This document shows positions 7,041 to 12,211 of a stretch of DNA of 12,211 bases, piece by piece. The first letter of the stretch is position 1; each line of letters begins with the position of its first letter. The translations under genes and the position numbers were made by a program. Below the pieces are notes generated by a model. The model was given only the letters and a program-made list of their open reading frames with translations, ran no database searches and was not told where the DNA came from. This DNA is from an uncultured Duganella sp. (GTDB lineage Bacteria > Pseudomonadota > Gammaproteobacteria > Burkholderiales > Burkholderiaceae): positions 1 through 12,211 of the forward strand of contig CAMLSG010000166.1 in assembly GCA_946482635.1 (NCBI GenBank), read 5' to 3'.

Positions 7041-8990
7041 TCAGCTGCCGATAGTCAGCGTCAAGGTCGTGGCACTGTAATTTGGAGTGGCGTTGGGGAA
7101 GCCGTCTACCGTAATAGTGGTGAATTTCCCCTTCAGGCTGGCCGCCGTGATGAGTGTCAGCACGTCGCCCGCCTTCGGTTTGTAGCCGTTGGCGAATTTC
7201 ACTCGCAGTGTGCCACCGGCGATGGTTGCCGTCGAAGCGACCGCCAGGCTGCCCTGGCTGCCCGCGGCAGCACCTCCCAGATCCAGTTCCAGCGTGGTGT
7301 TGCCGCTCAATTGGGTGTACTTGCCGTTCACTTTCAGCGCGGCAGGTGCGTTGGCAACCAGCGTGCCGCCGCTGACGTAGACATCGCCCGAGCCAAAGGC
7401 GGCAGCGGAATCGCCTTGCAGCGTCCCTGCGCTCAGTTCGGTGCCGCCGGACCAGGTATTGGCGCCCGCCAGCTTCAGCGTGCCGCTACCTTGCTTGACC
7501 AGCTTGCCGGTGCCGCCGATGTCATTGCGCCAGCGGTCGACAGCGTTGAAGCCGCCCTTGCTGGCATCCATGACGATGGTGACGTTGCCGCTGAAGGACG
7601 CGTAGCCATCGGCCGCCGCGAACAGGTTCAAACGCCCCCAGCCCTCGGCATCATCCATTACCGGATAGCCCGAAGGCAGGGCAGTGGTTTTCAGCACTAC
7701 GCGGCGCTGGGCGTCGCTGAGGTAGGGCAGGCGGGTCTCGAGCAGTACTTCGGCGCCTTTCGGAACGGCGGCGGCCACATCGGTCGCAGCGATTGGCGCG
7801 AAGCCGTATGTGCTGCGGCGCAGGTAATTGGCCTTGTTGGCCGCATAGTCGGCAAAGCGGTCATTGGCCGTGGTGCCGGACTGGGCGTAAGCGGCAAAAG
7901 TGTCGGCAGTGGTTCCGGTAGCAGTCATCAGCGTCGCATGCGCCTGGGCGACGGCAGCGGCCTTCCTGGCAGCGTTGGCCGGATCGGCCAGGTTGGCGGC
8001 GGCGCTGGCCTGGCCGAGGATACGGCCGCTGATGACATCCAGCGGCGAATGCATGCCGGCGAAGATGCGCGATTCACCCAGTTCGAGGCCACGGCTCAAC
8101 ATTTCCTGGAAGCGCTCCGGCACGGCATAGGCCATGGCCACTGCATCGCGCACGCCCTCGGCCGAGTGGCCGCTGGTGAAGCCGCCATCGGTAGTCGGGG
8201 TAGGGCTCTTGGCCGGCACCAGCGCCGGCAACACTTGCACGCTGCTGCTCCAGCGGTAGGGCCGCGCGTATTTGTAGAAGCGCTTGGCCGGTTCTGTGGA
8301 GGCGTTATTCCCGACCAGGTTGACCAGGTCGACCACGCTGCCAAAGTTCGCGTTGGCGCTACCGGCGACACCGGTGTTATTGCCGCTGTCGTTGTACAGC
8401 ACCGTGGTGGCGTCGGCCGCAACCGACGTGATGCTGGTGGTTTGCTGGGCGGCGCTGCGCCAGGCGTTGGCCAGCGGGCCCATGCCGTCAGTGACGCTGT
8501 AGCCTTTGCCGCGGCGGTCGTCCAGGTAGGCTTGCACGCCTTGTTCTGCGGTACGGCTGGCAGTGGCTTTGACGACGTAATCGATATTCGCCTGGTGCAC
8601 GGCGGCGTTGGCCACTTTCCCGTCCGGATTGCCGTCGTTCGGTACGCCGCTCCAGGTTGACGCGACCACGGCCGGGAAGCCGTCGCGGGCCGGTGCCGTG
8701 ACCCCGGCATCGACGATTTCGGTCAGCGGTTTCCAGATATCGAGGAAGCCGCCCAGGACGCGTACGCCCGCGTTGGTCGACAGCGTCGCGTAGCGCGCAT
8801 CCCCACGCTGGTTGGTGGCGATGGTGTCGACGAAGGCCGTGACCGTTGGAAGCGGCACCACTTCCGCTGCGCCCTGGTCGGCTGGCGCTGCTGGTATGAC
8901 GAGCGGTTCTTCGGAGGAGCCGCCGCAGGCGCTCAGGGCCAGCGCAACACTCAGGGCCAGGATGTGGGGGCGCGATGAAATCAATTGCAT
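7041..8990 (-). CDS. PAP2 / class A acid phosphatase lipoprotein with autotransporter-type beta-strand tail
   Basis: A 649-residue lipoprotein. Residues 1-21 are a lipoprotein signal with lipobox LSAC, giving lipidated C22 followed by GGSS. Residues about 50-340 hold the PAP2 / vanadium haloperoxidase-like core with all three phosphatase motifs: K236-x6-R243-P244, TSGH at 272-275 (usually PSGH), and S307-R308-x5-H314-x3-D318. H314 is the expected nucleophile, H275 the acid-base and K236/R243/R308 the phosphate binders, so a periplasmic or surface phosphomonoesterase or related activity is expected. After an alanine-rich helical segment (about 340-400), residues 440-649 form an autotransporter-associated beta-strand region: GTGKLVKQGSGTLKLAGANT, then WSGGTELSAGTLQ (493-525), and a second passenger-like block to the end (ANGYKPKAGDVLTLITA). 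There is no beta-barrel translocator, so it is not a self-secreting autotransporter. The ribosome site is weak. Substrate unknown. Confidence 0.88.
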   Translation of the reverse strand: MQLISSRPHILALSVALALSACGGSSEEPLVIPAAPADQGAAEVVPLPTVTAFVDTIATNQRGDARYATLSTNAGVRVLGGFLDIWKPLTEIVDAGVTAPARDGFPAVVASTWSGVPNDGNPDGKVANAAVHQANIDYVVKATASRTAEQGVQAYLDDRRGKGYSVTDGMGPLANAWRSAAQQTTSITSVAADATTVLYNDSGNNTGVAGSANANFGSVVDLVNLVGNNASTEPAKRFYKYARPYRWSSSVQVLPALVPAKSPTPTTDGGFTSGHSAEGVRDAVAMAYAVPERFQEMLSRGLELGESRIFAGMHSPLDVISGRILGQASAAANLADPANAARKAAAVAQAHATLMTATGTTADTFAAYAQSGTTANDRFADYAANKANYLRRSTYGFAPIAATDVAAAVPKGAEVLLETRLPYLSDAQRRVVLKTTALPSGYPVMDDAEGWGRLNLFAAADGYASFSGNVTIVMDASKGGFNAVDRWRNDIGGTGKLVKQGSGTLKLAGANTWSGGTELSAGTLQGDSAAAFGSGDVYVSGGTLVANAPAALKVNGKYTQLSGNTTLELDLGGAAAGSQGSLAVASTATIAGGTLRVKFANGYKPKAGDVLTLITAASLKGKFTTITVDGFPNATPNYSATTLTLTIGS

Positions 8991-9194
8991 GTCGGTTACC
9001 GTGCGTTGGTTTAAAACGCAGTAAGGTAAAGAGCGCTTGTGACATGCCTGTTACGCAAGGCCGCTGGAAGGCCTGTCGCCAGAAATGTTATCGGTCGATA
9101 TGGAAAACGATATCCCAATCCCTCGCCCACGCCAGAATTGTTGGGGCGCCCCTTTTCTGACGCAAGGCTGCGAGCGCTCATCGGATTTCTGGTG
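8991..9194. other. Intergenic leader upstream of the phosphatase gene
   Basis: About 200 bases between the phosphatase start and the terminator of the next gene. No coding region is convincing on either strand. It should carry the phosphatase promoter, but I see no good -35/-10 pair. Minor features are a GGGGCGCCCC palindrome at 9143-9152 and two CGATAT copies near 9100 and 9112. Confidence 0.4.
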
Positions 9195-9224
9195 AAAAAA
9201 AGGCCAGTGCAAGACTGGCCTTTT
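9195..9224 (-). terminator. Strong intrinsic terminator after the BACON/IPT lipoprotein gene
   Basis: On the minus strand a perfect 11-base stem (AAAAGGCCAGT pairing with ACTGGCCTTTT, arms 9214-9224 and 9198-9208) closes a five-base loop and runs into seven T residues. It starts 14 bases after the stop codon at 9238, so it ends that gene's transcript and separates it from the phosphatase gene. Confidence 0.88.
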
Positions 9225-9237
9225 GTGAACCTCGAGA

Positions 9238-11919
9238 TTAGCGTTTCATGCGATGCGCCGACATCTCGGCAGGCACCGCCGAACTGCCGGCCTTGCCGCG
9301 CTGGATGACGCTTGCAGCTGCGGCGGTTTTCAGCAAGGTTGGCACCGGGACCACCAGCAGGTTCTTGTCGCCGACAAGGAACAGGGTCTTGCCATCCGGC
9401 GCAATGGTGCCCATGGCGCGGGTGTTGCATCCATTACTGCCGTCATTGCAGGTCGGGTAGTCCGGCAGTTCGAAGTAACCGAGCAGCGGCATGTCGGTCG
9501 AGGTCAGCGACTTGCTGCTGGTATCAAACACGAACACGCGCGGCAGCATGTTATAGGTCGACGGGTAGGCCATCACGTACAGGCGCATGCCGTCCGGTGC
9601 GAACACCGGGGTACGGCCATAGTAGCCTTGAGGATAGATGAGATTGCCCATCAGGTTGAAGTCGCGGTCGCGTACCTGGTAGGTCGCCAGGGTCATGCGT
9701 TCGCCGTTAAAGCTTTGCGCACCTTCATACCAATACGACACGCCGCCACCATTCAGCTTGACGACGCCATCGGCGGCATCGGCGTAATACAGCGCGTTGC
9801 TGGCGTTGTTGGTTGGGTAGCCGACCAACAGGCGGCTGCCATCGCCACTGGCGCTGAACGCTGGCGGGTTGGGGGCGTAGGAGGCGCTCGGAAGCGAGGC
9901 GTACGAGCCAAACTTGCGCGTCACCAGGTCGAAATACGTGTAGCCGCTGCTACCCTCGACGTAACCCTGAAATACCGCTTTGCCATCATTGAGCATGGCC
10001 AGCGTGGACAGCGAGTTGAGGGCATAGCCGCCAACTGTGCCGCGCACATTGTAGCTCGCTTGTAGGCTCAGGTCGTCAGGATTAAACAGTGCGATCTTGC
10101 CTGACGTCGCGGTGGCCACCAGGCTGCTGCCATCCGGCGCCATCTGGATCGACTCGACGGTTGTCAGGTCGGCGGCGCTGATGTCCCAAGTGCCGTTATT
10201 GAAGCCGAATCGCATCACGGTCCCCAGCGCCTTGTTCGGGGCATAGACTGCCTGGCGCATGGGATCGTAGACAATCGCGCCCTTGTTGCCGGACGTTGCG
10301 ATCGCGGTATACACATAGCTCTGTGCCGGGACCACCTTGAGCTTGGCGGACTTCGGGGTGAAGCCCATGGCATTCTTGACTGAGAAGTTCGCTTCGCTGC
10401 TGGCCGCGGCCACCTGCATCAGCAACTGGGTATCGTTGACGCGCTGGACCGACTGCACTGTCGCGCCGTTGACGGCGAGAGAGGACTGCAAGTCCTTAAT
10501 ACTGTCGAAACCTCGGCCGCGTACGATGACCTGGCCCTCTTCGCCTGCCAAACGTACTGACGGGCTAAGGAAATTGACTTCCGGGATGCGTTTGTCCACC
10601 GTGAAAGTCAGCTTGGTCGCCGGCAGTTTGCCGCTGGCGGAAGTTACGTTCACTTCTGCCGAGGCAACCGTAAAGTTTTCCAGCTTGGCCAGTTCAGTCG
10701 TGTCGACGGCCACTTTCAGAGGCGCGGAACCGTTGGCGCCGCTGGTGGTCAGCAGCTTGAGCCAGGCCGAAGTGGTGCTGGCGGCCCAACTCTGGCCAGG
10801 CAGGTCTGGCGAGGCGATGCTGATATCGCTGCTCAGTTGGCTGGATGTGGTATCGGCCCCGACCGAGAAGTCATACTTCCCGCTGATTTGCCAGCTCGGT
10901 GCGCCAACGGTAAAGCTGACCGGGATTTCCGCGACTGTGCCATAAACTCCTGAAGTGCCTGAGCGCAGAACGATCTTGCCGGCGTAATTGCCTACGCTGA
11001 GATTGGTCGCGTCGGCTGTCACGGTAACCTGGCGGTCAGCACTCTTGACGACGGAGAGCCAGTTGCTGCCATTGTTTTGCACGGCTTCCGCGCTGAGTTC
11101 GTTGGTCCAGCCAGGCAGCACTACGTTCACCACGCGCGCTGCGGCAACTTGCGAAGCCGTGGCTTGGAATACCAGGCTGCTCACGTCTGGCTTGATCTCG
11201 GTAATGGTTGTGCCGTCGGACTTGACGACGTAGCTGACCGGGATGTCGATGCTGCGGCCAGGGGCGGCGGTAATGTTCACAATACCGTACCAATTGCCCG
11301 GTGGCAGTGGCAAGCTTTGCAGCGTGAAGCCCGTCGGCGTGACATCAAGGGCCCGCAGCCAGGTTGGGGTGGTGACGTTATAGCTGTCCAGGTCAGGAGG
11401 CAGCTGCACGCTGATCTGGCGCGTCGCTGTGGCGCCGGCCATCGCTTCGAATATTTGCGAGCCGCTTGGCGAGACCGTCAGTCCCTTGCGCACGGTGATG
11501 GTGTAGTCGACATTGGCCGGCGAGCCGGAAAAGTGCGTGGCGCACTTCTCGTCGGAGCAGGCAAACAGCTGAACCTGACCGCGGTATTCGCCGGCCGGCA
11601 GGTTGGATTTCGGGTAGACGGTGAACTTGGCCTGGACGCCGATCAATTCCGTGGTCACACGGTCGATGGCAGTGCCGAGGTCCAGCGCGCCGGTATACAC
11701 GGTGCCGTTATAGGTGCCACTGGCTGAAGCCAACACGGCTTGCGGCACGAAGCCCCTGCCTTCATCGGCGGCAAATCGCAACTGGGTACGGTCGATGCTG
11801 ACCGTGAGGGCGCTGTTGGTCCTTACGGAGGGGTTGCCTGTTCCGGAAGTGCCACTGCCGCCACCGCCGCCGCAAGCGGCCAGCGCGAGGCAAAGCGCCA
11901 TCGTGACTGTATTTTTCAT
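9238..11919 (-). CDS. Multi-domain lipoprotein with BACON-like repeats, IPT/TIG domain and propeller-like C-terminus
   Basis: An 893-residue lipoprotein. Residues 1-15 are the signal, lipobox LAAC with C16, then a glycine-rich linker. Four beta-sandwich repeats of BACON or related Ig-like type follow at about 35-143, 145-232, 240-337 and 342-442. Each has a buried tryptophan or equivalent (for example NWLSV near 286-290 and AWLKL near 385-389) and an edge strand like LSVGNYAGKIVL (307-318). An IPT/TIG-like domain lies at about 445-530 (INxLSPS-type opening, VIVRGRGF). Residues about 535-860 look like a beta-propeller of YVTN or TolB type, with repeated MAPDGSSL, SGDGSRLLVG, FAPDGMRLYV and IAPDGKTLFLVG. 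Four cysteines (C121/C126 and C824/C831) could form two disulfides. No catalytic motif is seen; a binding or scaffold role at the outer membrane is inference. The start at 11919 is chosen for the signal peptide; the frame stays open to 12006 but that part has no signal. No clear ribosome site precedes it. It is monocistronic, ended by the hairpin at 9195-9224. Confidence 0.85.
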   Translation of the reverse strand: MKNTVTMALCLALAACGGGGGSGTSGTGNPSVRTNSALTVSIDRTQLRFAADEGRGFVPQAVLASASGTYNGTVYTGALDLGTAIDRVTTELIGVQAKFTVYPKSNLPAGEYRGQVQLFACSDEKCATHFSGSPANVDYTITVRKGLTVSPSGSQIFEAMAGATATRQISVQLPPDLDSYNVTTPTWLRALDVTPTGFTLQSLPLPPGNWYGIVNITAAPGRSIDIPVSYVVKSDGTTITEIKPDVSSLVFQATASQVAAARVVNVVLPGWTNELSAEAVQNNGSNWLSVVKSADRQVTVTADATNLSVGNYAGKIVLRSGTSGVYGTVAEIPVSFTVGAPSWQISGKYDFSVGADTTSSQLSSDISIASPDLPGQSWAASTTSAWLKLLTTSGANGSAPLKVAVDTTELAKLENFTVASAEVNVTSASGKLPATKLTFTVDKRIPEVNFLSPSVRLAGEEGQVIVRGRGFDSIKDLQSSLAVNGATVQSVQRVNDTQLLMQVAAASSEANFSVKNAMGFTPKSAKLKVVPAQSYVYTAIATSGNKGAIVYDPMRQAVYAPNKALGTVMRFGFNNGTWDISAADLTTVESIQMAPDGSSLVATATSGKIALFNPDDLSLQASYNVRGTVGGYALNSLSTLAMLNDGKAVFQGYVEGSSGYTYFDLVTRKFGSYASLPSASYAPNPPAFSASGDGSRLLVGYPTNNASNALYYADAADGVVKLNGGGVSYWYEGAQSFNGERMTLATYQVRDRDFNLMGNLIYPQGYYGRTPVFAPDGMRLYVMAYPSTYNMLPRVFVFDTSSKSLTSTDMPLLGYFELPDYPTCNDGSNGCNTRAMGTIAPDGKTLFLVGDKNLLVVPVPTLLKTAAAASVIQRGKAGSSAVPAEMSAHRMKR

Positions 11920-11934
11920 CGGATAAACTAAGTT

Positions 11935-11960
11935 TGCAATAAAGGTAACATTGCATAATA
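11935..11960 (-). promoter_or_regulatory. Putative -10 box and overlapping inverted repeat of the lipoprotein gene
   Basis: TATTAT on the minus strand (plus 11955-11960) matches five of six -10 bases and lies 35 bases before the ATG at 11919. No good -35 is seen. A perfect inverted repeat (TGCAAT at 11935-11940, ATTGCA at 11950-11955, nine-base spacer) overlaps the expected transcription start, a place where a repressor would act. Confidence 0.35.
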
Positions 11961-12023
11961 GCAGGGCGGGGGAAGGATGAATCTCTCGGAATGTCACGAA
12001 CTGCATGCCGGCTGGCAGAAAAC

Positions 12024-12053
12024 AAAAAAGCCCCGTCCGAAGACGAGGCTTTT
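12024..12053 (-). terminator. UUCG-capped intrinsic terminator of the tRNA-Lys operon
   Basis: Read on the minus strand, GCCTCGTC and GACGGGGC pair (one T-G wobble) around a TTCG tetraloop closed by C-G, the very stable cUUCGg form. A flanking AAAA/TTTT extends the stem, and six T residues follow. It begins 10 bases after the 3' end of the first tRNA gene, so it ends the tRNA transcript. Confidence 0.88.
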
Positions 12054-12063
12054 CTGCGTAACT

Positions 12064-12139
12064 TGGTAGGCCGTGCGGGGCTCGAACCTGCGACCAACGG
12101 ATTAAAAGTCCGCTGCTCTACCAACTGAGCTAACGACCC
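12064..12139 (-). tRNA. tRNA-Lys (anticodon TTT)
   Basis: A complete 76-base tRNA with encoded CCA. The acceptor pairs GGGTCGT with ACGGCCT, including G1-T72 and T4-G69 wobbles. The D-arm is GCTCAGTTGGTAGAGC. The anticodon arm is GCGGA, loop CTTTTAA, TCCGT, giving anticodon TTT for lysine AAA/AAG. The variable loop is TGGTC. The T-arm has GCAGG, loop TTCGAGC, CCCGC, with an A51-C63 mismatch. Loop lengths are normal and I take the gene as functional. It is the downstream copy of a tandem pair, 17 bases from the other. Confidence 0.97.
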
Positions 12140-12156
12140 AAGGTTCTAATTTCGAA

Positions 12157-12211
12157 TGGTAGGCCGTGCGGGGCTCGAACCTGCGACCAACGGATTAAAA
12201 GTCCGCTGCTC
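12157..12211 (-). tRNA. tRNA-Lys (anticodon TTT), second copy, cut by the window edge
   Basis: The 3' 55 bases of a second tRNA-Lys, from the encoded CCA through the anticodon arm and loop (CTTTTAA) into the D-arm side. Every visible base equals the first copy, including the T-stem mismatch. The 5' part lies outside the window. The 17-base spacer implies one transcript. Confidence 0.95.

Noticed and set aside
6993..8660. Plus-strand open frame of 555 codons
   Set aside because: Antisense to the phosphatase lipoprotein, which has a full set of motifs and a signal peptide; the plus frame has none.
8991..9060. Pho box for phosphate control of the phosphatase gene
   Set aside because: Only a single partial TGTCAC element is present; no second half-site at the 11-base spacing.
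9143..9152. GGGGCGCCCC palindrome followed by TTTT as a terminator
   Set aside because: It has almost no loop, so a stable hairpin is unlikely, and it lies in a promoter region rather than after a gene.
11920..12006. Longer form of the large lipoprotein starting at 12006
   Set aside because: The extra 29 residues would place the lipobox far from the N-terminus, and the extension overlaps the promoter candidate.
12064..12139. tRNA-Lys 3' end as an attachment site for an integrated element
   Set aside because: No integrase gene, no repeat of the tRNA 3' end in the window apart from the second tRNA copy, and the terminator follows directly.

Overview
The window is a GC-rich stretch of chromosome from a Gram-negative bacterium. 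Signal peptides, lipoboxes, an inner-membrane diguanylate cyclase and a lipoprotein joined to autotransporter-type passenger repeats all point to a Gram-negative envelope. The gene style (AraC/DUF6597-like regulator, propeller-Y_Y_Y-GGDEF sensor, BACON/IPT lipoprotein) and the tRNA-Lys sequence suggest a betaproteobacterium, perhaps Oxalobacteraceae such as Massilia or Duganella. That placement is an impression from protein style and was not tested by any search.

Layout, left to right. (1) 166-912, plus strand: a lone exported family-3 solute-binding-like protein, converging on the next block. (2) 921-6060, minus strand: four co-directional genes, read in the order LysR regulator, propeller/Y_Y_Y/GGDEF diguanylate cyclase, AraC-type regulator, small antibiotic-biosynthesis-monooxygenase (ABM) fold protein. 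Gaps are 81, 57 (48 bases plus the shadowed upstream zone) and 31 bases or less, with no convincing terminator between them. The AraC and ABM genes are the best operon candidate. (3) 6158-7021, plus strand: an aldo/keto reductase very like Escherichia coli YdbC/PdxI (pyridoxal reductase), divergent from the LysR gene across a 97-base regulatory gap. (4) 7041-8990, minus strand: a lipoprotein joining a PAP2 / class A acid phosphatase domain to an autotransporter-associated beta-strand region. (5) 9238-11919, minus strand: an 893-residue lipoprotein with several BACON-like beta-sandwich repeats, an IPT/TIG-like domain and a C-terminal propeller-like region, followed by a strong intrinsic terminator. 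(6) 12064 to the window end, minus strand: two tandem identical tRNA-Lys(TTT) genes, the second cut by the window edge, with a UUCG-capped terminator.

No stretch longer than about 250 bases lacks a gene. I found no insertion sequence, integrase, CRISPR array, toxin-antitoxin pair or phage gene. The region reads as ordinary core or light accessory chromosome centred on envelope and signalling functions, and I do not see a clear undescribed multi-gene system. The items most worth a second look are the PAP2-passenger fusion lipoprotein, the multi-domain BACON/IPT/propeller lipoprotein, the PdxI-like reductase with its divergent LysR gene, and the shared non-canonical pairs in the tandem tRNA-Lys genes.
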